A stretch of 64,000 bases of DNA, from NCBI GenBank assembly GCA_019232625.1, contig JAFANP010000053.1, forward strand, positions 1-64,000, in the 5' to 3' direction. Below the pieces are notes generated by a model. That model ran no database searches and was not told the DNA's origin. It was given only the letters and a program-made list of their open reading frames with translations. Below are positions 55,501 through 63,465 of this stretch, in pieces. This stretch comes from Alphaproteobacteria bacterium. GTDB taxonomy: Bacteria; Pseudomonadota; Alphaproteobacteria; Sphingomonadales; Sphingomonadaceae. Every line of letters begins with the position of its first letter. Position 1 is the stretch's first letter. Made by a program: the position numbers and the translations under genes.

Positions 55501-57556
55501 AGTCGCGCAAGGCTATCTCAATCGCCCGGAGCTGACGGCGGAGCGCTTCCTTCCAAGCCCCTTCGTCGCCGGAGAGCGCCTGTACAAGAGCGGCGACCTC
55601 GCACGGCGCGGCGCGGACGGCGTCATCGAATATCTGGGCCGGACCGACGACCAGGTGAAGCTGCGCGGGTTCCGGATCGAGCTGGGCGAGATCGAGGCGC
55701 GGCTGTCGAGCCACCCCGGCGTGCGCGAGGCGGTGGTGTTGGCCCGGGAGGACGTGCCCGGCGCCAAGCGGCTGGTGGCCTATTTCACGGCGGCGGACGG
55801 GGTGGAGGCCGCTTCCCTGCGCGCGCACCTCGCGGCGGCGCTTCCCGACTACATGGTGCCGGCCGCCTATGTGCGCCTCGACGGCTTCGCCCTGACCCCG
55901 AACGGCAAGCTCGACCGCAAGGCGTTGCGGGCGCCGGACGAGGCGGCATTCGCCCTCCACGCCTACGAGCCGCCGGTCGGGGAGACCGAGACGGCCCTCG
56001 CCGCCATCTGGCGGGAGGTGCTGGGGGTCGAGCGCGTCGGGCGCGACGACAATTTCTTCGCGCTCGGCGGGGATTCGATGCTGGCGGTCCAGCTCACCCT
56101 TCGCGCCAGGCTTCTCATTCCGGCCTTCGCCGTCGCCGACGTCTTCCGCCATCCGACGATCAGGGAGGTCGGCGCCGCCGTCGCGGGGCGCGCCGCCGGC
56201 GGGGGAGTCGCGACGCTCCCTCCCGCCGTCTCCAGCCTGGGGGAGGAGGGGGTCGACAACGACCTCTACGAGGACGCCTATCCGCTGACGACGATGCAGT
56301 CGGTCATGCTGCGCGAATATGACTCGAACAGGGGCTCGGAGCGCGGCGCCTATCACGCGCAGCAATGGATCAGGGTCCGCCACAAGGGCTGCTCCGCGGC
56401 GGCGATGGAGCAGGCGGCCCGGATGCTCGTCGAGGCGCAGCCGGTCTTGCGGACCCGTTTCCTCGAGACCGCAGGCGGGCAGCCGGTCCAGGCGATCCGC
56501 AGAGCCGCGCACGAGCGAGTCGCCTTCGACGTGCACGAGGTCGCCGGCCTGCCCCCGGACGAGCGCGAGCGCTACATCGCGGCGGCGATCGTCGAGGACA
56601 GGACCAGGCCCCTGCCGCCGCCGGACGGGGCCAGCGGGGCGCTGCGCTTCGTCTGGTTCGAGTGCGGCGACGACGTGTTCGTGCTGCTCATATCGATCCA
56701 CCACGCGATCGACGACGGCTGGGGCAACCAATATTTCCTCTCCGCGCTGTTCGATTCGTACGAGAGGATGATGCGGGGGGAGGCGCCGGCCCTGCCGCTC
56801 CGCGACAACGTCTTCAAGGAATATGTCGCGCTCGAGCGGGAGATCCGCGGGTCGAAGCCGGCCGTCGAGTTCTGGCGGAGCCGCGAGCTGCCGGTCACCA
56901 ACGCCTCCACCCTCCCTGCCTCCGCGCAGGAGGATGCTCGCGCCACCGGCAGCGTGGCCGCCCTGCGTCCCGGCCTCGTCGAACGGCTTTACCGGACGGC
57001 GAGGGAGATGCGGGTGTCGGTGAAGGCCCTCGCCCTCAGCGCCTATATCGAGCTCCTGGAGACGATGCTGCGGCAGGGCTCGCCGACGACCGTCGGAATC
57101 GTCGCGAACGGGCGCTCCGACCGGCTCTCCGATCCCATCTCGGCGCTTGGCCTGTTCTGGAACCTCGTCCCGGTCTGCGTGCCCTTCGGGGGGACGCAGG
57201 CGAAGGATCATGCCGCCGCGGTCCTCAAGGCGCTCGTCGCGCTCGAGCCGTTCGCCATCTATCCGCTGCCCAGGATCGCGGCCGATCGCGGCGCGACGGA
57301 GCTGTTCTTCGCGACGTTCAACTTCCTGAACTTCCACGAAGCCTTCCGGGGCGAGGGCACCGGCGCCATGGCGCTCGTCGCCTACGACGCCTACGACAGG
57401 CTGCATTACCCCTTGAACCTGGCGGTGTCGCTCGATCGGCCGCGCGACGAGGTCACGGCCACCCTCCATTTCGACCTGAAGCATTTCCAGCCGTCGCTCG
57501 CCGAGACGCTGATGGCGCGATATCTGGCGCTGCTCGAACAGCGCCTGGTGGCCTGA
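49583..57556 (+). CDS. Nonribosomal peptide synthetase, docking-C-A-T-C-A-T-C
   Basis: A 2657-residue NRPS. A TubC-type N-terminal docking domain (1-50) is followed by C1 (about 70-490; HHAVSDG with H206 and D210), A1 (about 520-1010; YTSGSAGRPKG near 683-693), T1 (GGHSL, Ser1073), C2 (about 1145-1570; HHLVDDA, H1295 and D1299), A2 (about 1600-2090; TSGSTGRPKG from 1770), T2 (GGDSM, Ser2165) and a terminal C3 (about 2225-2657; HHAIDDG, D2378). There is no thioesterase or reductase. By alignment from memory with GrsA, A2 reads DFWNIGMVHK, an exact threonine code; A1 reads DVCQLALIYK, nearest to a glycine code. It probably builds X-Thr and passes it on through C3 and the carrier at 57697. The docking domain implies an upstream partner or starter. 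Confidence 0.93.
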   Translation: MRTIDVVLSELRRLGVKLSVEQGELRCRAPSGTLSADQLSEIRAMRGAIIEALESAGPSPRDDAPPAGEPRPAVIPLSFAQSRLWLLDRMGLGGSAYNIGVVVRLDGALDRPALQGALDALVARHEALRTRLPEVEGEGTQAIDPPSPVPLPLVDVSDAPDPDAESSSLADRETARSFDLAAGPLFRALLLRVSPARHRLVLTMHHAVSDGWSVMRILFPELIALYAEKAGGGRTDLPPLRLHYADHALRQRRRLKGEVLDRQLSYWRGALAGAPAFLDLPTDRARPARQSFRGARVAVAVPDEVAEGLRRLAAAEGATLFTVVLSAYALLLARWSGQDDVVVGTPSAGRRSLDTERLFGFFVNTLPLRVRLQGPGTFRDLVGQVKATTIGAWANQDVPFDVLVESLDIPRDPSRQALIQALLALHNEAGQESATAAGMQWSLEESDNGGAQMDVALHVYETPDGLRGWLEYAADLFDGETAARMAGHFARLLAQAADDWDRPLAGFEPMGDEERRRTLVDWNGAQRPAVDAGCVHARFEDVAARLADAVALSFEGEETTYGALDEKANKLAHHLVALGVGPDEVVGICLDRGPDMVVSILAILKAGGAYLPLDPDYPPERLDFMLRDAGASALIVDASTAAIPLHADAARVAIDGDWPEIARRDPGAPPSTAGPSNLAYVIYTSGSAGRPKGVMVEHGAVSDRLLWMQARYPLGRDDVVLLKTPFSFDVSVCEFLWTLGTGARLEIARPRGHLDPDYLARTIEARGVTVIQFVPSMLAAFVSGGALARCGSLRLVLAAGEALPHALAQAFLEASGAELHNLYGPTEAAIYATFHHVTPASGSPVPIGRPLWNTQVYVLDERRRPVPQGVRGELYLAGTGLARGYCGLPELTEERFVDNPFAGPGARMYRTGDIVRWRQDGELEYLGRTDDQVKLRGFRIELGEIEARLSTFPGIREAAVVAREDTPGDKRLVAYFTAGEDVEAAALRAHLAAALPDHMVPAAYVRVETFALTPNGKLDRKALRAPDETSLALDPYEAPAGEIETRLAAIWREVLGVARVGRHDNFFALGGHSLLALRVLERIRSIGLEADVREIFEAPSLSAFAATMQADAAASAVPPNPITPGHDAITPDLLPLIELSQEEIDRIVATVPGGAANVQDIYPLTPLQEGILFHHLVEEVGDTYLALSLLSLPDRESAYRHAAALDAAIRRHDALRTAVVWEGLREPVQVVWREAPLRVEELRLSPGDGEISEQLTGRFSPRRYRIDLRQAPMMRAFLAEDAANDRWLMLFLAHHLVDDATSLRLLMDELRAHLDGVRDLPEPVPFRNFVARSRAGADEEEQAAFFREMLGGIEEPTAPFGLLDIRASEAEVVASACALEPDLAARIREASRKLRVSAASLFHAACGLVIGRLSDRDEALFGTVLLGRMQGGGGADGAIGAFINTLPLTVRLGSTTVEACVRDTHRRLAGVMRYEHTPLTVAQRCSDIAPPAPLFTAIVNYRHDPEPVVGDGQDGAAGPRQIRSEERTNYPLALIVDDSGDGFSVTVQARSPIDPARMLSMTRRALEGVVAALASSPETPMAAIDCLPAEDRALMGVGESGRPAGGEPDPRPVHALFEDWAERRPDAAALTFGQEWLSYGELNARSNRLARFLRSAGVRPGSRVAICAGRSPHAIVAVLAVLKAGAAYVPMDPAYPAERLAFMLDDSAPALVLTDAGTAPALSEALARARPCALELVHLDADAPKWAGLDPANPEVPDDGAGRLAYIIYTSGSTGRPKGVMIEHRNLGRLFTATRPLFHFGEADVWTLFHSLAFDFSVWEMWGPLAHGGRLVLVSHDCARSPEQFHALLCAEGVTVLNQTPGAFLNLMTAEAQSAKEHALRLVIFGGEMLRPHLLAPWVERNPLEETRLVNMYGITETTVHATHHTLSMDDVKDSDRSRIGVPLPDLDIHILDRNRQLSPFGVAGEMYIGGAGVAQGYLNRPELTAERFLPSPFVAGERLYKSGDLARRGADGVIEYLGRTDDQVKLRGFRIELGEIEARLSSHPGVREAVVLAREDVPGAKRLVAYFTAADGVEAASLRAHLAAALPDYMVPAAYVRLDGFALTPNGKLDRKALRAPDEAAFALHAYEPPVGETETALAAIWREVLGVERVGRDDNFFALGGDSMLAVQLTLRARLLIPAFAVADVFRHPTIREVGAAVAGRAAGGGVATLPPAVSSLGEEGVDNDLYEDAYPLTTMQSVMLREYDSNRGSERGAYHAQQWIRVRHKGCSAAAMEQAARMLVEAQPVLRTRFLETAGGQPVQAIRRAAHERVAFDVHEVAGLPPDERERYIAAAIVEDRTRPLPPPDGASGALRFVWFECGDDVFVLLISIHHAIDDGWGNQYFLSALFDSYERMMRGEAPALPLRDNVFKEYVALEREIRGSKPAVEFWRSRELPVTNASTLPASAQEDARATGSVAALRPGLVERLYRTAREMRVSVKALALSAYIELLETMLRQGSPTTVGIVANGRSDRLSDPISALGLFWNLVPVCVPFGGTQAKDHAAAVLKALVALEPFAIYPLPRIAADRGATELFFATFNFLNFHEAFRGEGTGAMALVAYDAYDRLHYPLNLAVSLDRPRDEVTATLHFDLKHFQPSLAETLMARYLALLEQRLVA

Positions 57557-57696
57557 CCGGGGCTGGAGATCTGCCAGGCGCCCGCGCCGACGGCATTGTT
57601 GCATAGACCTGTCCGCCGTCATAACCTTCATTCAAGCGGGGACCGGCTCCGGCGACCGGCGTGGGTTGATCGACAAGATGATCGGGAACGTCTGAA

Positions 57697-57990
57697 ATGT
57701 CCGGCATGGATACTCATGAGGTCGTGACTTCGATCATCGAGGACTTGCTGAACCGCGAAGACGTCGAGGACGACGACAATTTCTTCGAATGCGGTGGCAA
57801 TTCCCTGATGGCGGCGAGGGCGCTTTCGCTGCTTGGCGACAGGTTCGGGATCGAGCTTTCGCTTTCGGCTTTCTTCGAGCATCCGACCGCGCGGGGATTG
57901 GTGACGCTCGTCGAAATCGCGCTGATGCACCGCTCCGGCGCGACCGGGGCCGCCGACGACGACCAAGGCTATGAGGACGTCCTCATCTAG
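57697..57990 (+). CDS. Free-standing peptidyl/acyl carrier protein
   Basis: A 97-residue carrier with the phosphopantetheine site CGGNSL, Ser36. The rest fits the four-helix carrier fold. It starts 140 bases after the NRPS stop on the same strand. The NRPS ends in a C domain with no carrier, so this protein could hold the acceptor amine or the final chain; alternatively it could be loaded by the LuxE-like ligase encoded opposite. Its tail (ADDDQGYED) is acidic. No phosphopantetheinyl transferase is in the window. Confidence 0.88.
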   Translation: MSGMDTHEVVTSIIEDLLNREDVEDDDNFFECGGNSLMAARALSLLGDRFGIELSLSAFFEHPTARGLVTLVEIALMHRSGATGAADDDQGYEDVLI

Positions 57991-58049
57991 TGCGGCAGCC
58001 CGTTGCGCCCCGTGAGGCCTCCGCTCCGCGTCGCGCCGGCATCTAGACG

Positions 58050-59897
58050 ATGCTGATCCCGAGGCGCCTGCTCTTCTCCTCGTCCCTCGGCAGCTCGGCG
58101 CAGCTCTCGCCGGCCGGCGACCTCCTGGCCTTTCCGCGGCGCGGCGCGAGCGGGTCGCAAGGGATCTGGGTCAAGCCGCTGAAGGGCGGAGAGATGCGGC
58201 AGGTGGCGAGCAGCCACGACGTCCAGACGGTGGTCTGGGCGGCCGACGGAAGGCATGTTCTCTATCTCGAGGATGCGGACGGCGACGAGCAATATCGTTG
58301 CGTCGCCGTGGACCTCGAAGGGCGGGTGCGGCCGCTCACCCCTCGGGGGCTCCAGGCGCGGATATTGGGCGTCAGCGCCGCCCGCCCCGACGACGTCATG
58401 GTCCTTCTCAACGAGGAGGACCGTCGCCGTCACGACGTCTACCGGCTGAACCTGCCTTCCGGCCGCTACGAGCGCGTCGCCGTCAATCCGGGGAACGTGG
58501 TCGGCTGGGTCGCGGACAGCGCCCTCGCCGTGCGGGCGGCGCTCGCGACGACCTCGAGCGGCGGGTTCCAGCTCCTGGTTCGCGAGGATGAGGATTCGGG
58601 CTGGAACCGGGCGCGCAGCTGGGGCCCGGAGGAGCACGGCCACCCGCTGTTCTTCTCCGCCGCCGGCGACACCCTCTACCTCATCGCCAATCACGACGCC
58701 GAGACGAACCGCCTCATCGCCCTCGACATGAAGAGCGGCCGCGAGACCGTGCTCGCCGAGGACCGCGACTACGACATCGTCAGCGCCGTGCAGGATCCCG
58801 TCACCGGGGTTCCGCAGGCGGCGGTGGTGAGCGCGGAACGATCGCGCACGATCACGCTCGACCCGGCGATCGGCGAGGATCTCGCGGCGATCCGGGACGC
58901 GATGGGGGAGTCGTTTCGCGTCTTCAACCGGTCGGGCGACGGCCGGGTCTGGCTCCTCTCGAGCATTTCGGACCGTCATCCTCCCGCATGCTACGTCTAT
59001 GAAAGCGAAAGCCGGCGGGTGTCGCTGGCGATCGACGATTATTCGGAATTCGACCGCTACGCGCTTTCCCGGATGGAGCCCATCGCCTTTCGCGCCCGCG
59101 ACGGGTTGCTCCTCCGGGGCTATCTGACGTTGCCGCCCGGACAGGGAAAGGCGCCGGGGCCGGCCGTCCTCAAGGTTCATGGCGGGCCCTGGGCGCGGGA
59201 CACCTGGGGCTTCGACCCGATGGTGCAGTGGCTCGCCAATCGCGGCTATGCCGTCCTCCAGCTCAACTATCGCGGGTCGGCGGGCTACGGGAAAGGCTTC
59301 CTCGCCGCCGGCCATCGCCAGTGGGGCCGGAGGATGCAGGACGACCTGATCGACGGAATCGCCTGGCTCGTCGCGCGCGGCGTCGCCGATCCGGCGCGGA
59401 TCGGGATCATGGGCGCCTCCTATGGCGGCTATGCCGCGCTGGCCGGGCTGAGCCTCACCCCGGAGGCGTTCGCGGCCGGCGTCTGCATGTTCGGCCCCAG
59501 CGATCTCATGGCCTTTTTGCGCAATGTTCCCAAGCAATGGACTTCCTACCGCTCCCTCCTTCACGCGAGGGTGGGGGATCCGGAGGTCGATGCGGAGGCA
59601 TTGGAGGGCGTTTCGCCGATCAAGAACTACCGCAGCATCCGGGCGCCGCTGCTCGTCGCGCACGGCGCGAACGACGCGCGCGTCCCCTGCGCCGAGACCG
59701 ACCGGTTCGTGTCGGCATTACGCTCGGCCGGCGGAACGGTCGACTATCTCGTCTTCGCCGACGAGGGGCACGGCTTCACGCGGCCGGAGAACCGACTGCA
59801 CCTCTGCGCAAGGATCGAGGCGTTCCTCGCCAGTCACCTGCGCGGCGAGTGCGAGCCGGAGGAAGAGGGCGCCGTCCACGCCGGGACGGAGCGGTAG
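58050..59897 (+). CDS. S9 family prolyl-oligopeptidase-type serine peptidase
   Basis: A 615-residue enzyme: an N-terminal beta-propeller (to about residue 340) and a C-terminal alpha/beta-hydrolase with the triad Ser457 (GASYGGYAAL), Asp542 (GANDARVP) and His574 (EGHGFTRPEN). It is similar to the S9C acylaminoacyl-peptidase group. There is no signal peptide, so it appears to be cytoplasmic. It sits 59 bases after the carrier gene. In biosynthetic clusters such peptidases release or trim the peptide or give self-resistance. It converges with the methyltransferase gene. Confidence 0.85.
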   Translation: MLIPRRLLFSSSLGSSAQLSPAGDLLAFPRRGASGSQGIWVKPLKGGEMRQVASSHDVQTVVWAADGRHVLYLEDADGDEQYRCVAVDLEGRVRPLTPRGLQARILGVSAARPDDVMVLLNEEDRRRHDVYRLNLPSGRYERVAVNPGNVVGWVADSALAVRAALATTSSGGFQLLVREDEDSGWNRARSWGPEEHGHPLFFSAAGDTLYLIANHDAETNRLIALDMKSGRETVLAEDRDYDIVSAVQDPVTGVPQAAVVSAERSRTITLDPAIGEDLAAIRDAMGESFRVFNRSGDGRVWLLSSISDRHPPACYVYESESRRVSLAIDDYSEFDRYALSRMEPIAFRARDGLLLRGYLTLPPGQGKAPGPAVLKVHGGPWARDTWGFDPMVQWLANRGYAVLQLNYRGSAGYGKGFLAAGHRQWGRRMQDDLIDGIAWLVARGVADPARIGIMGASYGGYAALAGLSLTPEAFAAGVCMFGPSDLMAFLRNVPKQWTSYRSLLHARVGDPEVDAEALEGVSPIKNYRSIRAPLLVAHGANDARVPCAETDRFVSALRSAGGTVDYLVFADEGHGFTRPENRLHLCARIEAFLASHLRGECEPEEEGAVHAGTER

Positions 59898-59902
59898 AGC
59901 GC

Positions 59903-59923
59903 GCCGGACGTCGTCGCTCCGGC
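59903..59923. terminator. Hairpin between convergent S9 peptidase and methyltransferase genes
   Basis: GCCGGA (59903-59908) and TCCGGC (59918-59923) with a nine-base loop lie in the 28-base gap. No T-run, so any termination is weak or factor-assisted. Confidence 0.3.
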
Positions 59924-59925
59924 CG

Positions 59926-60960
59926 TCAGCCGGTCCGCTCCCCGATGATCAGCATCTGGCCGGGCGCCGAGCGCAACTTGATCTTGCGGACGACCTTGCA
60001 GCCCGCCGCTTCGAGCCAGGAGACGATGGCGCCGGGCGCATAGGCGTTGCTCCCCGTCATGATGAAATAATGGAGCGACATCATGTGAAGGAAGGCGTCG
60101 ACCAGCGGCCGGTTGTTCGAGCTGCCCACTTGATCGCTGATGACGATCATGCCGCCGGGCGCGAGCGCGCCGGCGGCGCGCTTGATGATCGCCTGGCACT
60201 CTTCCGGCCCGAAATAATGGATGAGGTTCGAGACCAGGACCGCATCGTATCCCGAGCCGGGATCGTCCTTGCGAATGTCTCCGGCGCGGATGTCGAATTG
60301 CGGGTTGTTGGTGGCGATCGCATATTCCAGCGCGTCCGGGACGTCGAAGATGGTCGCGACGAGCTGCGGGTTCTTGCGGCAGAAGGCGGCGCTATATTGT
60401 CCGTGGTTTCCGCCTATGTCGAGGAAGCGGCGCGCGTCCGGCGACAGGCCGACGCGGGTCGCGATCTCCTCCGCCGGCCCGGCGGCCATCGCGGCCATCG
60501 ACTCGTTGAATATCGCCCAGCGGCCGGGCTTCAGCGACATCCAGTCGTGCAGGTGGATCCTGATCGATCCGTTCCGAAGCGCGTATTCGAGATTCTCCGG
60601 CCAGGTCTCGGTCAGGAGCGAATTCCACATGTGGATGAAATTGGCGATGTTGCCGGGCTTCGATTTCAGCAGCCAATGGTTGGTCAGGGAGGTGTTGGCG
60701 TAGTTCGCCCCCTTCTTCTGCACGTAGCCGGCGGCGGCGAGGAACTCCAGCAGCCGGCGCATCCCTTCGGGATCGCAGCCGGTGAGCCGGGCGAGCTCGG
60801 CGGGGTTCTTCTCGCCCGCGCCGATATGCTCGAAGACGCCGAGGTCGATCGCAAGGGCGGCGGAGTGGAACGCATTCGCGCCGAGCAGGTCCAGCATGAT
60901 GCCGGGCGCCTTGTTGTGACGCAGCGCCCATCGTTCGACCAGATTTGGAATTATGGGCAT
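59926..60960 (-). CDS. SAM-dependent O-methyltransferase (Methyltransf_2 type)
   Basis: A 344-residue small-molecule methyltransferase. The N-terminal winged-helix dimerisation domain (about 20-100, with GVFEHIGAGEKNPAELARL) precedes the Rossmann domain with FLDIGGNHGQYS near residues 179-190 and SNLIHYFG, where His248 is the likely base. These enzymes methylate hydroxyls on polyketide, peptide or aromatic products. It is the last gene of the lux-like minus-strand operon, 57 bases after luxC-like. The substrate is unknown; the product of this cluster is the obvious candidate. Confidence 0.88.
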   Translation of the reverse strand: MPIIPNLVERWALRHNKAPGIMLDLLGANAFHSAALAIDLGVFEHIGAGEKNPAELARLTGCDPEGMRRLLEFLAAAGYVQKKGANYANTSLTNHWLLKSKPGNIANFIHMWNSLLTETWPENLEYALRNGSIRIHLHDWMSLKPGRWAIFNESMAAMAAGPAEEIATRVGLSPDARRFLDIGGNHGQYSAAFCRKNPQLVATIFDVPDALEYAIATNNPQFDIRAGDIRKDDPGSGYDAVLVSNLIHYFGPEECQAIIKRAAGALAPGGMIVISDQVGSSNNRPLVDAFLHMMSLHYFIMTGSNAYAPGAIVSWLEAAGCKVVRKIKLRSAPGQMLIIGERTG

Positions 60961-61017
60961 TGCGGCCTCCCCGATTGCCGAAAGACGTTGAAGAACGGGC
61001 GGATCATTTGGACCGGC

Positions 61018-62577
61018 TCACCGCGTCCCGGCCTCTGCCCCGGCCTCGGCCTCTGCCCCGGCCTCACCAGCCCCGGCCTCCCCGGCCTGAGCCTCCATCT
61101 GCATCCACCAGGCGTCCACCCACCATTTCTGGCCCTGCAGATAGAGCTTCTGCCATTCCGCCACGTTGCTGGGCGCGGGATAGTATTTGCCGAATTCGAA
61201 GCGGCTCCGCTCCTGCATCACGAGCCGGACGAGCGGGTGCATGCCGAACACCCCGTCGTGGGTGAATCCCTGCCTCGGCATGCGCGACCAGCCGAGGTCG
61301 ACGATTCGGTTCGCGCCGGCCACGGCGATCTGGTCGCGCAGCCTATGGCCCAGCTCCGAGGGCATGACGGAAACGGTCTGCATCTGCGAATTCAGATGCG
61401 GCAGCGCCTCCGCGAAATCCTCCACCGGAGAAAGGATCAGCGTTCGCCCCAGCGGGTGGGCGAAGGCCGGATCGGGCAGATCCCTGACGAGGGAGACGAT
61501 CGCCCAATCGTCGCCGCCGTCGACGTCGTGCCCGAGATAGCGCGCCTCGAGCAGCGTCGCGCTGCGATGGGCGAGGGCATCGCGATTTGACCCGAGCGGG
61601 TAGCGCTCGGCGAAAAGCTCGAAATAGCGGCGCAGGCACGACCTGAAGAGATCGAGATCGCCTTTGACGAAGGCGCGCTGCGTGTTGAAGCAGGCCTCCT
61701 GGTCGTAGAAGCCGACGTCCTCGACCAGGCGCAGCGCCGCCTCGTCCGGATCGCATGCGGTGAGGTCAACCAGCGAGGCGCTCCAGCGCGGCCCGAACTC
61801 GGAGACTGGGACATTGGCGCGGACCTTGCGCTTGACGGCCTCGACCGCGGCGCCGCCGCCCCAGATGCACACCGCGTCGGCGGTCGCCAGGCATTCGTCG
61901 CCAATCTCCGATTCGTGCGGCCAATAGGCGACCGACAAGGATCGCGCGATCGGATGATCGGGATCGGTGGCGATGATCGTCTGGACCATCCCCAGCACCG
62001 TCACCAGATCGCGCGAGGGGAGCTTCAGCAGGTTTATGTTCCGGGTGATGATGCCGCGCAGGAGGCTGTACAAGCCGGCCAGCGGGAGGTTGCCCACCAG
62101 ATATTGCAGCACCAGCCCGCGGGGAAAGGCGCGGACCAGGCACATCTGGTTGGGGATCCATTCGTCGAAGATCCGCTCGTTCCCGAATTCCGCGGCGATC
62201 GTGTCCCAGGTGTGGAAGCGCTGGGTGAGGAAGTGGCCGATCGTCTCGTAGTCGGCCTCGATCATGGCCGCCGAGAAGCCGGTGATCCTGTGCGCGTAGG
62301 AATCGGCGAGCTTCCGCCCCGGCGCGCGCCGGGTCATCCACTGGTCGCCGGCGGCATGGAGGAAGAGCGTCAGCTCGTCGGTGGTGAGCCGGCTGAGCTG
62401 CTCGCTCAACGCCGCGCGCTCCGCCTGGATCTCCGCGAGGTCGGCGGAGAGCATGACCGGGATGCGGATGGTGACGCCGGTCTCGTACTTCAGAACGTGA
62501 TTGTCGGACCGGTCGGCCGGGAGCACTTCCCGGCCGTTGACGATCATCGGCAGGTCGAACGTCAGATCATCCATCAT
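61018..62577 (-). CDS. LuxC-like acyl-CoA/acyl-protein reductase
   Basis: A 519-residue protein of the LuxC (PF05893) family, similar in length to luciferase-operon LuxC plus a tail. It has GNLPLAGLYSLLRG near 162-175, LLKLPSRDLVTVL, and the catalytic Cys296 in DQEACFNTQRAF, where the acyl group is bound as a thioester before NADPH reduction to an aldehyde. The last 30 or so residues are a low-complexity Ala/Gly/Glu repeat absent from typical LuxC. It overlaps the LuxD-like gene by 11 bases. An aldehyde made here would be reactive toward an amine or a NRPS intermediate. Confidence 0.88.
   Translation of the reverse strand: MMDDLTFDLPMIVNGREVLPADRSDNHVLKYETGVTIRIPVMLSADLAEIQAERAALSEQLSRLTTDELTLFLHAAGDQWMTRRAPGRKLADSYAHRITGFSAAMIEADYETIGHFLTQRFHTWDTIAAEFGNERIFDEWIPNQMCLVRAFPRGLVLQYLVGNLPLAGLYSLLRGIITRNINLLKLPSRDLVTVLGMVQTIIATDPDHPIARSLSVAYWPHESEIGDECLATADAVCIWGGGAAVEAVKRKVRANVPVSEFGPRWSASLVDLTACDPDEAALRLVEDVGFYDQEACFNTQRAFVKGDLDLFRSCLRRYFELFAERYPLGSNRDALAHRSATLLEARYLGHDVDGGDDWAIVSLVRDLPDPAFAHPLGRTLILSPVEDFAEALPHLNSQMQTVSVMPSELGHRLRDQIAVAGANRIVDLGWSRMPRQGFTHDGVFGMHPLVRLVMQERSRFEFGKYYPAPSNVAEWQKLYLQGQKWWVDAWWMQMEAQAGEAGAGEAGAEAEAGAEAGTR
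61021..61092 (-). repeat. Short tandem repeats encoding the LuxC-like tail
   Basis: Variants of GAGGCCGGGGC repeat about six times on the minus strand and encode an Ala/Gly/Glu stretch at the end of the LuxC-like protein. This is probably a slippage-prone minisatellite. Confidence 0.7.
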
Positions 62578-63448
62578 ACATCTCGAGGTTGGCCCGGTCC
62601 GCGAGGTCCATGCGCTGCGCCTCGGCGGCGGCGATGATCTGCGCGAAGGAGGGCTCGACGATCTTGTCCGGATCGGCGCCGGTGGCGCGAAGGCACTGGC
62701 GAACCGCGCAGTTGAAATAGGCGGTCGCCAGCACCGGGTTGCGGTAAAGCTGGTGGGTCGCCGCCTGGATGGCGATCACCTCGACGGACCGGCCGCCGCG
62801 GGCCGCCTGCGAGGCGACCTTCCTCACGTCTTCCATGTTGACCCAGGGGTCGTCGGTGCCGGCGATGAAGACGATGGGCCGCCGGCAGCGAAGCAGGTCG
62901 GCCACGGTATCGGCGGGCTCGACCAGATCGTGCTCGATGCTGTCGTTGACGAACACCTTGTCGACCTCATAGCCCAGCACGAGGTTGCGGTCGGGAAATT
63001 CCTCGCCGCTGCGCACGATCCGGACGAGGTCGACGCCCATCACCTCGCGCAGAGTGTATTGAAGGTCAACGACCGGCGTGATGAGGACGACCGCGCGCCA
63101 ATCGTCGCGGCCCGCAAGCGCGCGCATGACCGCGCGCGACGAAAGGCTGATGCCCAGGACTACCGCCCCCGGGCAGAGATCGAGCACCGCCGCGGTGTCG
63201 ATCGCCAGCTCCGACAGGCGGAAGGCTTCGATGGAGCCGGTGCTCCGTCCGGGATGGTTGCGCGGGTCGAAGCGATAGACCCTGAGGCCGTTCAGAGTCA
63301 TGAGATAGGCGGTCGAGAACAGCCGCTCGGCGCTCATTCCGAACGGCGGCACGATGAGGACCGTGCCGCGTTCCTCGCCGGCCGGACGGTCGATCGTGAC
63401 GACCAGCTTGTCCGTGCCTAGGGTGAGGGTGAGCTCTTCGTCGTTCAT
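62567..63448 (-). CDS. LuxD-like acyl-transferase/thioesterase
   Basis: A 293-residue alpha/beta-hydrolase of the LuxD type, about the length of LuxD. Ser101 lies in VVLGISLSSRAVM, which matches the ASLS active-site form of LuxD rather than the usual GxSxG. Asp199/Asp200 lie in AGTDDPW and His232 in AATHQLY, completing the triad. In light organs LuxD releases fatty acid from acyl-ACP for LuxE. The start ATG 63448 was chosen over a longer upstream frame. Its placement between the luxE-like and luxC-like genes is the same as part of the luxCDE operon, in a different order. Confidence 0.82.
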   Translation of the reverse strand: MNDEELTLTLGTDKLVVTIDRPAGEERGTVLIVPPFGMSAERLFSTAYLMTLNGLRVYRFDPRNHPGRSTGSIEAFRLSELAIDTAAVLDLCPGAVVLGISLSSRAVMRALAGRDDWRAVVLITPVVDLQYTLREVMGVDLVRIVRSGEEFPDRNLVLGYEVDKVFVNDSIEHDLVEPADTVADLLRCRRPIVFIAGTDDPWVNMEDVRKVASQAARGGRSVEVIAIQAATHQLYRNPVLATAYFNCAVRQCLRATGADPDKIVEPSFAQIIAAAEAQRMDLADRANLEMYDG

Positions 63449-63465
63449 CGTCCCGGTCCCGCCCG

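Noticed and set aside
54893-57631. Minus-strand open frame of 912 codons over the second half of the NRPS
   Set aside because: The same kind of shadow; no recognisable domain.
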